From: Actinomycetota bacterium
Lineage (GTDB): Bacteria > Actinomycetota > Geothermincolia > Fen-727 > Anoxymicrobiaceae
Length of the DNA: 55,461 nucleotides
Assembly: GCA_018896525.1 (NCBI GenBank)
Contig: JAHIMR010000096.1
Coordinates: 1 to 55,461 of the forward strand
Reading direction: 5' to 3'
Under the pieces are notes generated by a model. That model was not told the DNA's origin. It made no database searches and saw only the letters and a list, made by a program, of their open reading frames with translations. Below, in pieces: positions 42,223-51,038 of the stretch. Made by a program: the position numbers and the translations under genes. Positions within the stretch are counted from its first letter, which is position 1. Every line of letters starts with the position of its first letter.

Positions 42223-43512
42223 CTAACTCAAGAAGGAAAGGACTTCGTGGGCGGCCAGGGAACCCGACGCGAAGGCGACGTCGCCGCCGGAGCCGGGGGC
42301 GGAGACCACGTCCCCGGCGAGGAAAAGGTTCTCCACCCCGAGCACCCTGGTGCCCGGCCTGCACTTTGCGGTCTGGCCCACGCGAGGCTCGAAGCCGTCC
42401 ACCATCTTCAGCTTGAGGACGCGTTCCCATTCGATCTTGTCAATGATGCCGGGGAACATCCCGCCGATAACGTCCTTGAGCTTCTCCTGCTCGCTCTTCA
42501 CGAACCTCTGGTCGTTCATCATATCCACCGGGAGGGGGCGGAACCATGCCGTCAATTGCTTGCCCTCCGGCGCGGTATCAGGGTCCATGTTAGAGGTGAA
42601 CTGACCGAAGAAAACAGGGTCGGGGTTGATCACGGGCCCATCGATGTCGGAGACCTTGTCGCTAAGGCACAGGTCCAGGGATATACCCGCGGTGGGGATG
42701 ATAGAAGAGCATCTCTCGAGGAACTCATCCGGGAGACCGTCACCGACCATTCCGGGGAACGCCTGGAGCGGGACGGCGAAGATTACCGCCTTGCTGTGGA
42801 GCTCTTCCTCCTTTAACCGGACTCCGGTTACTTTACCGCTTGTTATATTGAGCGACTTGACACGGGAGCCGGTGGTTATCTTTCCAGACTGCTTGATCGC
42901 CTGTGAGAGCGCCTCGATTAACTGGCTTGTTCCATGCCGGGGATAGGAGATGGTCTCCCTTGTCCTCATCGCCTTTCTTAAAAAAGTGACGAACGCCACG
43001 GTGCTGGTGACGCTTATATCGGGTGATATGAGACCGAGGCCGGACAGGAGCTTGAACAGGGAGCCGACCTCCGCCCTGTCGGTGTTATGCGTCACTTCCT
43101 CCAACGGTATATCGGCTTTCTTGAAGGTGCGGGCGAAGGACAGCCTGACCATGTCCGATATGATGGCCGCCTTGTCCATCCCGGAGAGGTACTCGGACTT
43201 CATAAACGGGTAAACGCCGGTGGGAAACGGCATGAAAGAGGAATCCCTGTAGACCAGCGGCTCCCCCATGGGGATGAAGTCGATCTTGTAGCCAATCCGC
43301 TTCAGCGCCTTAGCCGCCGCCCCCTTCTGGCCATAACGGTTCCCGTGCATGCCGTAGTCAACCAGGAACCCGCCCTTTCGGTAGTAAGAAGCCCGGCCTC
43401 CGAGGTGTCCGGTGGCCTCCAGAACCTCGACCTCCACCCCGTTGTGGGCAAGTATCGCGGCGGCCGTTAACCCGCCATAACCGGCTCCTATCACTATGAC
43501 GTCAGAACTCAT
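42223..43512 (-). CDS. Phytoene desaturase-like FAD oxidoreductase (CrtI family)
   Basis: A 429-residue flavoprotein. The N-terminal dinucleotide loop VIVIGAGYGGLTAAAILAHNGVEVEVLEA and the GGRASYYRKGGFLVDYGMH segment are typical of CrtI, retinol saturases and related amine-oxidase-like enzymes. The C-terminal NLFLAGDVVSAPGSGGDVAFASG motif completes the FAD site. The substrate may be a carotenoid or another polyprenoid; no phytoene synthase gene is nearby. The ATG at 43512 follows GGGGAGGTCCGG. It starts the minus-strand run of methyltransferase, GH57 and glucan synthase genes. Confidence 0.83.
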   Translation of the reverse strand: MSSDVIVIGAGYGGLTAAAILAHNGVEVEVLEATGHLGGRASYYRKGGFLVDYGMHGNRYGQKGAAAKALKRIGYKIDFIPMGEPLVYRDSSFMPFPTGVYPFMKSEYLSGMDKAAIISDMVRLSFARTFKKADIPLEEVTHNTDRAEVGSLFKLLSGLGLISPDISVTSTVAFVTFLRKAMRTRETISYPRHGTSQLIEALSQAIKQSGKITTGSRVKSLNITSGKVTGVRLKEEELHSKAVIFAVPLQAFPGMVGDGLPDEFLERCSSIIPTAGISLDLCLSDKVSDIDGPVINPDPVFFGQFTSNMDPDTAPEGKQLTAWFRPLPVDMMNDQRFVKSEQEKLKDVIGGMFPGIIDKIEWERVLKLKMVDGFEPRVGQTAKCRPGTRVLGVENLFLAGDVVSAPGSGGDVAFASGSLAAHEVLSFLS

Positions 43513-43782
43513 CCGGACCTCCCCGTTCCTCAACTACGATACTATAATTGATGCTCGATGCCCAGGCTTCCATACCGGCTTCCACGATATAGTATATTAT
43601 CACCGGTGACGATTACTAATAGCCGGGATTGTGGCGTGAAAAGCAGGTTTCCCGGGCTCCACGAAAAGGGCTGAGATTGAGGTTTGGGACGTCACCCTTC
43701 AGGCACTCGCCTTACTATTTCCCGCGACGGCTCCGGGGGCCCGCGCTATGATTTGACCTTTATACCCGGAGTCGCAGTCTGC

Positions 43783-45195
43783 CTACCCGGCCTCTTCGCT
43801 GAGCGTCTCGCGGAGCTCATCGTATAGCTCCGGCAGGTACCCCAGCCAGTCTTCCGGCGGGGGCGCGAGGTCTATCCTGGGGAAAGACTCCTCGACATAC
43901 TTCCGGAAGAAGGAACCCATGTCGCTCATTATCCTGAGGTACCCCGGTACCGCCCGGAGAATCTCCTCGCTCACCTGGTCGCGGTTCTCCCAGAGCTTCT
44001 CCATGGCCTGCGATAGCTTCTCTTCCAGTTCGGGATCGTCGGTGGAGACATAGTAGTCCTCCAGGTGCCCGCACTCCTCGAGGATGTTATAGAGCCTCTC
44101 GTCCATCGACACCGCTACGGACGGGACACCCCCGGTCATGGAAAGCACCCGGGCGTGGTAACGGGAGGTAACGAGCATGGACAGGGTGTGGAGTATCGCC
44201 GTCATCTGGTGCCCGTCGTATTCACGCGAGCTGAATATCTCGGCCGGCGAGTCCAGCGCGGCTTTGAGAGCAACGCAGGAGTCATAATCGGTCGCATCCA
44301 TTCCGATGATGACGGTGTGAACGTCGTGATCGGCGCGGAATCGGTTGACCGCGTTGGCGATCCCGTTGATGTACGCGGGGTACTTCCCCTCCCGCTCCGA
44401 GCCGGCGAAGAAGTACAACTTCTCGTAGTGGTTTTCCCAGTTGCGCGTGACGGCGGCCCGCGCTGTCTTCGCCAGGCTCGGCTTGACCGGGTAGGAGTAC
44501 GGATCGATGACGGCCACGCCCAGGATGGGCTTCTTGCCGTCCCATCCCGACTTCTCGCGAAGCTCTTTTTCCGCCCAGGACCGGTCCGCCGGGGGGAAGG
44601 TCCAGGCGGTGTCGGTGCCGAAATGGCCCTCGAGCCCCATATCCTCGATTATCTTCAGCGATGACTCCGTCCTGGCGATGAAGTAGGTGTCGCTGCATAG
44701 CTTGGAGGCCGTCTTTCGCACGAACTTATCCATATATCCGGCCTCGGAACCGTAGGCGATGCAGGGCTTGCCCTGCTTCTTCATAACGCCGGAGGCCTCG
44801 CAGAAATACAGGGTCAGGGCGTTTGAGAACTTGCTTTTCAAGGTGCTGCCTTCGGAGATGACGGCAATGTGGTGATGGCTGCACTCGTCCAGGAGGTCCT
44901 TAAAGTAAATGGTACTGATAGGGAGCAGCTTCGTGGAAGGATCGAAGTAGGCCTTTATATTATCAACTTCGAGAGCGATGACACCGATCTCGATTTGGTC
45001 CTTGCCAAGCACGCGGTTGAACTGCTTGACCAACTCCGCCACGCGGACATCCGCCCCGGTGTTCCGCTTGCCGTTGTAGCCGACAATCAGGATCTTGAGC
45101 TTGTCCCCCGGCTTCCAGACCTCGAACTTCGGGAGGCCGGACACGGCTGCGGCACCAGACACTACCCACGCATTAACATGATCCATATTCAGCAT
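43783..45195 (-). CDS. Polysaccharide pyruvyl transferase-like protein, paralogue 1
   Basis: A 470-residue protein resembling the CsaB/polysaccharide pyruvyl transferase family. The Rossmann start is LKILIVGYNGKRNTGADVRVAELV and an acceptor-domain motif is LSMLVTSRYHARVLSMTGGVPSVAVSMDERL, close to the family's (S/T)xRxHxxxxA pattern. Such enzymes add pyruvyl ketals to wall sugars, often anchoring S-layer proteins. The ATG at 45195 follows AGGAGGAAAA; the upstream in-frame start lies in the promoter. The next gene upstream is a close paralogue. Confidence 0.75.
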   Translation of the reverse strand: MLNMDHVNAWVVSGAAAVSGLPKFEVWKPGDKLKILIVGYNGKRNTGADVRVAELVKQFNRVLGKDQIEIGVIALEVDNIKAYFDPSTKLLPISTIYFKDLLDECSHHHIAVISEGSTLKSKFSNALTLYFCEASGVMKKQGKPCIAYGSEAGYMDKFVRKTASKLCSDTYFIARTESSLKIIEDMGLEGHFGTDTAWTFPPADRSWAEKELREKSGWDGKKPILGVAVIDPYSYPVKPSLAKTARAAVTRNWENHYEKLYFFAGSEREGKYPAYINGIANAVNRFRADHDVHTVIIGMDATDYDSCVALKAALDSPAEIFSSREYDGHQMTAILHTLSMLVTSRYHARVLSMTGGVPSVAVSMDERLYNILEECGHLEDYYVSTDDPELEEKLSQAMEKLWENRDQVSEEILRAVPGYLRIMSDMGSFFRKYVEESFPRIDLAPPPEDWLGYLPELYDELRETLSEEAG

Positions 45196-45226
45196 TTTTC
45201 CTCCTGTGACTGTGTTTGCTGGTGAT

Positions 45227-45255
45227 ATGCTATTGACTATGATGTGAGGTGTCAA
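45227..45255 (-). promoter_or_regulatory. Candidate promoter for pyruvyl-transferase-like paralogue 1
   Basis: On the minus strand TTGACA (45250-45255) and TAGCAT (45227-45232) are separated by 17 bp, about 30 bp before the start codon. The -35 is a perfect consensus and the -10 matches four of six. It implies that the two tandem paralogues are transcribed separately. Confidence 0.55.
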
Positions 45256-45424
45256 GGATGCGTTAGTCTATCAAGTAGCTGGAATCGTGCCAATTCGCCC
45301 GTTTTCCCTTACCCATCAGTATGAATAACCATAATAGGTGATAGAGAGAAACACGGTATCCGAATTCTTGTTGAGGGAGCGTGGAGCGGCCCTTCATGCC
45401 CGGCGTTTTTACCCAGGCTCCTCG

Positions 45425-46825
45425 CTATAGCAACTCGCTGAGCTCCTCGCGAAGCTCCGGCAGGTATCCCAGCCAGTCTTCCGGCGGGGGCGCGAGGTCT
45501 ATCCCGGGGAACGACTCCTCGACGTATTCCCGGAAGAACGAGCCCATGTCGCTCATTATCTTGAGGTACCCCGGTACTGCCCGCAGGATCTCCTGGCTCA
45601 CCTCGTCGCGTTTCTCCCAGAGCTTCTCCATGGACGCCACCAGCTTCTGTCCCAGCTCGGGTTCGTCGGCGGGGAAGTAGTAGTCCTCCAGATGTCCGCA
45701 CTCCTCGAAGATGTTGTAGAGCCTCTCGTCCATCGATACCGCTATGCAGGGGACACCCCCGGGCATGGAAAGCACCCGGGCGTGGTAACGGGAGGTAACA
45801 AGCATGGACAGGGAGTGGAGTATTGCCGTCATCTGGTGTCCGTCGTAGAAGCGCGAACTGAAAATGCCGGCTGGCGAGTCGAGCGCGTCGCTGAGATCTT
45901 GACAGGCGTCATAATCGAGCGCCTCCATTCCGATGATGACGACGTGAACGTCGTGGTCGGCGCGGAAGCGGTTGACCGCGTCGGCGATCCCATCCATGTA
46001 GGCACGGTATGCCTTTTCACGCTCCTCCGACCAGGAGAAAAAGTACCACTTCTCGTAGTGTTTTTCCCAGGTGCGTGTGACGGCGGACTTCGCCAGCTTC
46101 ACAAGGCTCGGCTTGACCGGCCAGTAGAAAGGATTGATGACGGCCACACCCAGAATGGGCTTCTTGCCGTCCCATCCCGTCTTCTCGCGAAGTTCTTCCT
46201 CCGCCCAGGCCCGGTCCGCCGGGGGGAAGGTCCAGGCGGTGTCGGTGCCGAGGTGGCCCTTTAGCCCCATGTCCTCGATTATTTTCAGTGACGGCTCGGT
46301 CCTCGCGATGAAGTAGGTGTCGCTGCACAGGTTGGAGGCCGCCTTGCGGATAAACTCATCCATTTCTCCCGCCTCGGACCCGTAGGCGATGCAGGGCTTG
46401 CCCTGCTTCTTCATCACGCCGGCGGCCTCGCAGAAGAACAAGGTCAGCGCGTTCGCGAACCGGCTCTTGAGGGTGCTGCCTTCGCAGAGGACGGCCATGT
46501 GGTTTTGGCTGCAGGCGTCCAGGAGGTCCTTGAAGTATATCGTACTGAACTCGATTAGATTCGTGGAAGGATCGAAGTAGTCTTTGATATTGTCAACGTC
46601 AAGAGTGAGCACGCTGATCTCTATGCGGTCCTCGCCCAGCGCGCGGTTGATCTGTTTGACCATCTCAACCACGCGGACATCCGCTCCCGTGTTTCGCTTG
46701 CCGTTGTAGCCGACAAGGAGGATTTTCAGCTTGTCACCCGGTTTCCAGGTTTCGCATTTCGGTAGCCCGGCTACCGCGGACATACCCAGAGCCCCCAACG
46801 CGGTTACATGATCCATGTTCAGCAT
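45425..46825 (-). CDS. Polysaccharide pyruvyl transferase-like protein, paralogue 2
   Basis: A 466-residue paralogue of the gene just downstream, most residues being the same by eye along the full length. The same motifs are present: LKILLVGYNGKRNTGADVRVVEMV, FFCEAAGVMKKQGKPCIAYGSEAG, LVTSRYHARVLSMPGGVPCIAVSMDERL and the shared PPPEDWLGYLPEL tail. The ATG at 46825 follows GGGAGGAAAAG, the same leader sequence as its paralogue, so the duplication included the ribosome binding site. The role should be similar, perhaps on a different sugar. Confidence 0.75.
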   Translation of the reverse strand: MLNMDHVTALGALGMSAVAGLPKCETWKPGDKLKILLVGYNGKRNTGADVRVVEMVKQINRALGEDRIEISVLTLDVDNIKDYFDPSTNLIEFSTIYFKDLLDACSQNHMAVLCEGSTLKSRFANALTLFFCEAAGVMKKQGKPCIAYGSEAGEMDEFIRKAASNLCSDTYFIARTEPSLKIIEDMGLKGHLGTDTAWTFPPADRAWAEEELREKTGWDGKKPILGVAVINPFYWPVKPSLVKLAKSAVTRTWEKHYEKWYFFSWSEEREKAYRAYMDGIADAVNRFRADHDVHVVIIGMEALDYDACQDLSDALDSPAGIFSSRFYDGHQMTAILHSLSMLVTSRYHARVLSMPGGVPCIAVSMDERLYNIFEECGHLEDYYFPADEPELGQKLVASMEKLWEKRDEVSQEILRAVPGYLKIMSDMGSFFREYVEESFPGIDLAPPPEDWLGYLPELREELSELL

Positions 46826-47141
46826 CTTTTCCTCCCGCAACGATCTTGTGATTACAGTACGCTATGCATTATAACGCGAAGCGGAAAGGATGTGTGTGGT
46901 TCACGAGATAGTTGATACCACGTTTTCCTGCCTGCTTTCTCCTACCTGTATAATTCAGGTACTGGATGACATCCACCGTGGACGGCCGCCTGGGACTGGT
47001 TTCGCTTTGATGCGGGCGCGTTTTCCTGTGTTATAATCCCACTGATTTTGACCGTTAAGGGTTGCCGGTCGCGCGTGAAGGCCGGGCACCCAACGGGACC
47101 AGCGGCTTATTATGAACCGTTCGTTGGAGAGGGTGAGCTAC
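46826..47141. other. Divergent intergenic region (316 bp)
   Basis: No open frame with coding character is seen. It separates the pyruvyl-transferase-like gene (minus) from the lipid-kinase gene (plus). TATAAT-like boxes occur at 46868-46873 on the minus strand and at 46949-46954 and 47032-47037 on the plus strand, none with a convincing -35. No repeat element of the dispersed families is present. Confidence 0.5.
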
Positions 47142-48260
47142 ATGACCGGTGGAAAGGAAAGCCCGGGATCAACCGGCAACAAGCGTGAGAAAAAGAGGAA
47201 GCCCGGGGCAGGGAAAGCACGGCCCAGGAAAGACAAGCAGAGGGCGGCGAAAGATGCCGTTCCCAACGCCCGAAGGGCGATGCTGATCATCAATCCGGTG
47301 GCGGGGACCGGAGAAGCGGTCGAGATATGGGAGGACCTCCAGGAAACCCTGCGCCATTTGGGTTTGGACTTTGATTATCATTTTACCGAGCACGGCGGGC
47401 ACGCCGTCGAGATCGCCCGGGTGGCGGCTAAGAAAAGGTACGGTATCGTGGCGGTGGTCGGTGGGGACGGGACAGTCTGCGAGGCGGTAAACGGGCTGAT
47501 GTCGGTTGGCAGGGAGAGCCGCCCACGCCTGGGGGTCATCCCAACGGGGCGCGGGAGCGATTTCTGCCGGACTGTTGACATACCCAGGGATTGGCGGACC
47601 GCGGCCTCGTTGCTGGTGTCGGGGAGGCACAGGGCCATCGACGTCGGCTGGATGGAGTACAGGACCACCGACGGTATCGAAACAGGGTACTTCATCAATA
47701 TCGCCGGGCTGGGGTTCGATGGTGAGGTGATGGAGCGATCCAACAAATTGCCCGAGAAGCTGACAAGGGTTGTGGGCGGGATAGGCGCCTACGCCCTCAG
47801 CCTCGTTGTCACCTTCGCAAGGTACCATGAGAAGGACATGGAACTGAACGTGGACGGCGAGGAGCACCGGGTGCTAGCTACCACCGTGATCATCGCGAAC
47901 TGCCGGCACTTCGGTGGCAGGATGTGCGTCGCGCCCGAAGCCGAGCCTGATGATTCGCTTTTCGACGTGGTGGTAATAGGCGCGGGCTTCGGCTCGCCCG
48001 CGCTGGAGTGCGCTTCCGGGCAGGCGCCTCCGACTCATTCCCGCATCGAGAGGGGCGTTGCCAGGTTGAAGATGGCGAGGAACATTCCCCGCGTCTTCAA
48101 GGGGACCCACCTGCGCGACGAGTCCATCATGGTCACCAGGTGCAGCAAGGTCAAGGTCTCATCAGACGACCGGATACTCCTCCAGGCGGACGGAGATGTC
48201 ATCGGCGAAGGCCCGTTCGCCGCCAAGGTGATACCGGGAGCGCTCGAGATCATCGCTTAG
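47142..48260 (+). CDS. Diacylglycerol/sphingosine kinase-family lipid kinase (YegS/DgkB-like)
   Basis: A 372-residue lipid kinase. A strongly basic N-terminal tail of about 40 residues precedes the catalytic domain. This has AMLIINPVAGTGEA, the nucleotide-binding VVGGDGTVCEAVNGL, and IPTGRGSDFCRTVDIP, where most family members have GTxNDxA. The C-terminal domain (VLATTVIIANCRHFGGRMCVAPEAEPDDSLFDVVVI) is typical. It likely phosphorylates diacylglycerol or a related lipid at the membrane. The ATG at 47142 follows GGAGAGGGTGAGCTAC; an ATG at 47112 lacks a site. It stands alone on this strand. Confidence 0.87.
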   Translation: MTGGKESPGSTGNKREKKRKPGAGKARPRKDKQRAAKDAVPNARRAMLIINPVAGTGEAVEIWEDLQETLRHLGLDFDYHFTEHGGHAVEIARVAAKKRYGIVAVVGGDGTVCEAVNGLMSVGRESRPRLGVIPTGRGSDFCRTVDIPRDWRTAASLLVSGRHRAIDVGWMEYRTTDGIETGYFINIAGLGFDGEVMERSNKLPEKLTRVVGGIGAYALSLVVTFARYHEKDMELNVDGEEHRVLATTVIIANCRHFGGRMCVAPEAEPDDSLFDVVVIGAGFGSPALECASGQAPPTHSRIERGVARLKMARNIPRVFKGTHLRDESIMVTRCSKVKVSSDDRILLQADGDVIGEGPFAAKVIPGALEIIA

Positions 48261-48284
48261 TGCCCCATGCTGTTGCATAACACT

Positions 48285-48312
48285 CCCCTTGTAGCGCCGG
48301 CATCTTGCCGGC
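48285..48312 (+). repeat. GC-rich hairpin repeat, copy 4
   Basis: CCCCTTGTAGCGCCGGCAT then CTTGCCGGC, preceded by CTGTTGCATAACACT. It is the best-preserved copy with its flank; a partial palindrome-family core (GTGGTGCCAGGGACC) follows near 48330. It lies between two convergent genes. Confidence 0.7.
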
Positions 48313-48395
48313 AGAGGAACGCGCCAGTGGTGCCAGGGACCGTTTGTATGGGGCGACGAACGGCAACACCTGAGCCAGGCACCTTCGGTAATCGT

Positions 48396-49568
48396 TCAGG
48401 ACAGGAGTTTTTCAAAGAGTTCCTGTATCTCCTCCGATTCGGCCTCGTGGGGGTTGCTGAACATCTGCGCGTCCCCCATCGCCTCATCGGTCAGTCTCTC
48501 CGCGAACGACGGGTCCGCGCCGGCCTCCTTCAATGTCCTGGGGAGGCCGAAGTCCGCGATGAACTCAGTTATCCTCTCGATTACCTTTCGGGCGGCGTCT
48601 ATCTCCGAAAGCCCGGAGGTCTTGACACCCACTGCCGGGGCGAGGTCCGCGTAGCGGTCCGGGCAGTGCTCCAGGTTGAACTCCATGACCACCGGAAGGA
48701 TGATGGCGTTGGCTATCCCGTGCGGCACCGAGCAGAGCCCGCCCGCCGCGTGGGCCATCGCGTGGCAGGCGCCGATCGACGCCGTGGTTGACAGCGCCGT
48801 CCCGCCGAAACTCGCCGCGATGAGCATGTAACCCCGCGCCTCCATGTCGTTCCCATCCTCGAAAGCCCTGGGCAGGTACTCCAAGATCATCTTTATAGCG
48901 TAGAAGGAGAGCGCGTCCGACGGCGAGCAGTGATCGAGGCTGGAGTACGACTCCACCGCGTGGGTAAGAGCGTCCACTCCGGTAGCCGCGGTCAGTCGAG
49001 GAGGCATCGACCGGGTGAGAACCGGGTCGAGCATGGCGACGTCCGGTATGATGAACCTGCTGTTGAACGAGATCTTCTGGTTGTCAGGCGAATGCTTGAT
49101 CACCGCTCCCACACTTACCTCGGCGCCGGTCCCCGCGGTGGTGGGGATGGCGATGTGCTTCTTGAGCGGCTCCGGAACCAGGTAGGTGCCCTGCCAGTCC
49201 TCGAGAAGGTCACCACCCACCCCCAGGAGGATGTTCACGCCCTTGGCGGTGTCGATAACGCTGCCCCCGCCCACCGAGACCAGGGTATCGACGCCCTTCT
49301 CCCTGCCCAACTCGGCTATCTCGTTGCAGATCGCCACCTCGGAGTTGACCGGGATGTCGGAGTATACCCCCGCGAACTCCAGGGAGCTGCCCTCGAGGCT
49401 GTCCTTCACAGGCTCGACCAGGCCGGCCTCCATCACTCCCTTGTCGGTGAGGATCATCGCGCACGTCCCCCCCAAGGTTTCCGCCACCTCGCCTGCGTCC
49501 TCGGATATGCCCTCGCTGAACATCACCTTCGTCGGAGCGAAGAACTCGTAGTAATCCTTTAGTGCCAC
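48396..49568 (-). CDS. Iron-containing (group III) alcohol dehydrogenase, paralogue 1
   Basis: A 390-residue NAD(P)-dependent alcohol dehydrogenase. The nucleotide loop is VSVGGGSVIDTAKGV, PTTAGTGAEVS follows, and the metal-binding Asp and His residues lie in TGVDALTHAVESY, CHAMAHAAGGLCSVPHGIANAIILP. It probably interconverts an alcohol and an aldehyde in fermentation or substrate uptake. It starts at GTG 49568 behind AAGGAGGTTGAT. A paralogue lies 42 bp upstream, and the two probably form an operon. Confidence 0.92.
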   Translation of the reverse strand: MALKDYYEFFAPTKVMFSEGISEDAGEVAETLGGTCAMILTDKGVMEAGLVEPVKDSLEGSSLEFAGVYSDIPVNSEVAICNEIAELGREKGVDTLVSVGGGSVIDTAKGVNILLGVGGDLLEDWQGTYLVPEPLKKHIAIPTTAGTGAEVSVGAVIKHSPDNQKISFNSRFIIPDVAMLDPVLTRSMPPRLTAATGVDALTHAVESYSSLDHCSPSDALSFYAIKMILEYLPRAFEDGNDMEARGYMLIAASFGGTALSTTASIGACHAMAHAAGGLCSVPHGIANAIILPVVMEFNLEHCPDRYADLAPAVGVKTSGLSEIDAARKVIERITEFIADFGLPRTLKEAGADPSFAERLTDEAMGDAQMFSNPHEAESEEIQELFEKLLS

Positions 49569-49610
49569 ATCAACCTCCTTGGTTACCGCCGCCGGCGCCG
49601 CCGGCGCTCC

Positions 49611-50792
49611 TTAATATGCTTTCTTGAACAACTCCAGGACCTCTTCTTCCTCCGGGTCGCCGGGGTTGTTGAACATGCAGCCGTCTATCATGGCCTCCGA
49701 TGTCGCGGCCTCGAGGCCGTCCTCGGGGACACCTACCTCGCTCAGCCGCTGGGGAAGGCCTATCTCCACCGTCAACCCCCTGAGCCATTCGATGGCTTTC
49801 CTGGACGCGGTGTCGTCGTCGTCGGACGCGACGTCAAGACCTATCGCCTCAGCCACGCGCCTGTACGACGCGGGAATTCCTTCATCTGAGTACCTGAGGT
49901 TGAACTCCATCCCATAGGGGAGAAGGATTGAGTTAGCGATCCCGTGAGGAGTACCGAAGTGACCTCCCAACGAGTGGGCCATCGCGTGAATGATGCCCAC
50001 GAAAGCGTTGGCGAACGCTACGCCACCCATGTTGGCCGCGATGAGCATGTAGGTCCTGGCGTCGACGTCTTCGCCGTCTGCCGTGGCCCTGGCGAGATAC
50101 CTGGTGATGAGCCGTATCCCGTGCAGCGCCAGCCCGTCACATATCGGCTCGTGCATCTCGGAGTGAAGGGCCTCGATGCAGTGGGTAAGGGCATCCATAC
50201 CGGTTGACGCGGTGAGGCCCGGCGGTAGCGTGGTGGTCAACATGGGGTCCAGCATGGCCACGTTGGGGGCCATTTCGGGTGCCTGGAAGATCAGTTTCAT
50301 CTCCTGTTCGTGGTCGGCTATTACCGCCGCGAAAGTAGACTCCGAGCCGGTTCCAGCGGTGGTCGGCACCGCGATATGGGGAGGCATGGGGCCACTTGGA
50401 GTGTATACCGCGCTCTGGTGGTCGAGGAGATCGCCGGTCTCCACCATCAGGATGGCGGTCGCCTTGGCGGTGTCCATGACGCTGCCGCCGCCCACCGAAA
50501 CCAGGCAGTCTGCGTCAGCCTCCTTCACCTTGTCGTAACATCTTTGAACAACCTGTATCTCGGAGTTGGGGGGTACCTCGTTGAACACTCCGACGACTTC
50601 CGCCGAGCCGCTGTCCATGCCGTCGATCACTTTCTGTGTCAGGCCGGCGTTCTCTACTCCTTCATCGGTGACTACCAGGACCTTCGACCCGCCTATGTTG
50701 TCCATCTCCGTGCCGATGCTGTCGACGCACTGCTGGGCACATATCACCTTACCGGGCACCTGAAACTCGAACCACTCTACCAGGTTACTCAT
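49611..50792 (-). CDS. Iron-containing (group III) alcohol dehydrogenase, paralogue 2
   Basis: A 393-residue member of the same family as its downstream neighbour but clearly diverged. It carries VSVGGGSVMDTAKAT, PTTAGTGSES, TGMDALTHCIEAL and IHAMAHSLGGHFGTPHGIANSILLP, so the nucleotide and metal sites are intact. The ATG at 50792 follows AAAGGAGGGG; the much longer upstream frame reads through the 162-bp repeat and is not coding. The repeat ends just before this ribosome binding site, so it forms the 5' leader. Confidence 0.92.
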   Translation of the reverse strand: MSNLVEWFEFQVPGKVICAQQCVDSIGTEMDNIGGSKVLVVTDEGVENAGLTQKVIDGMDSGSAEVVGVFNEVPPNSEIQVVQRCYDKVKEADADCLVSVGGGSVMDTAKATAILMVETGDLLDHQSAVYTPSGPMPPHIAVPTTAGTGSESTFAAVIADHEQEMKLIFQAPEMAPNVAMLDPMLTTTLPPGLTASTGMDALTHCIEALHSEMHEPICDGLALHGIRLITRYLARATADGEDVDARTYMLIAANMGGVAFANAFVGIIHAMAHSLGGHFGTPHGIANSILLPYGMEFNLRYSDEGIPASYRRVAEAIGLDVASDDDDTASRKAIEWLRGLTVEIGLPQRLSEVGVPEDGLEAATSEAMIDGCMFNNPGDPEEEEVLELFKKAY

Positions 50793-50808
50793 CGAATCCC
50801 CTCCTTTA

Positions 50809-50970
50809 GTACCCAGCTCCATAGATACGCTGGCATTCGAACGCCGCTGCATCCACACCGGCCGCGTTCCGCTCCCTCGACGTACTACAGGAGTACGTCT
50901 CGGTCGCGCGCCTTGCCGGAGCGGCGCTTCGACGCTCTCGGTGCTCAACCGTATCCATGGAACGGGGCAC
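50809..50970. repeat. 162-bp MITE-like palindromic element, copy 2
   Basis: Same length and layout as 18320-18481, with scattered differences. The ends pair (CTCCATAGATACG with CGTATCCATGGA), and the hairpin ACGTACTACAGGAGTACG(T) lies near the centre. It sits between mnmA and the alcohol dehydrogenase genes, abutting the ribosome binding site of the latter. Apart from it, the 246-bp gap 50793-51038 holds only about 70 bp before the mnmA stop. Confidence 0.8.
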
Positions 50971-51038
50971 ATAGTCCGTCACCCGCGCTTAACACGTTTC
51001 GCCACGGCACTTATGATAACCGATTCCCGACTGCCATG

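Noticed and set aside
49611-50972. Longer version of alcohol dehydrogenase 2 starting at 50972
   Set aside because: The extra 60 residues translate the 162-bp repeat; the ATG at 50792 has an excellent ribosome binding site.
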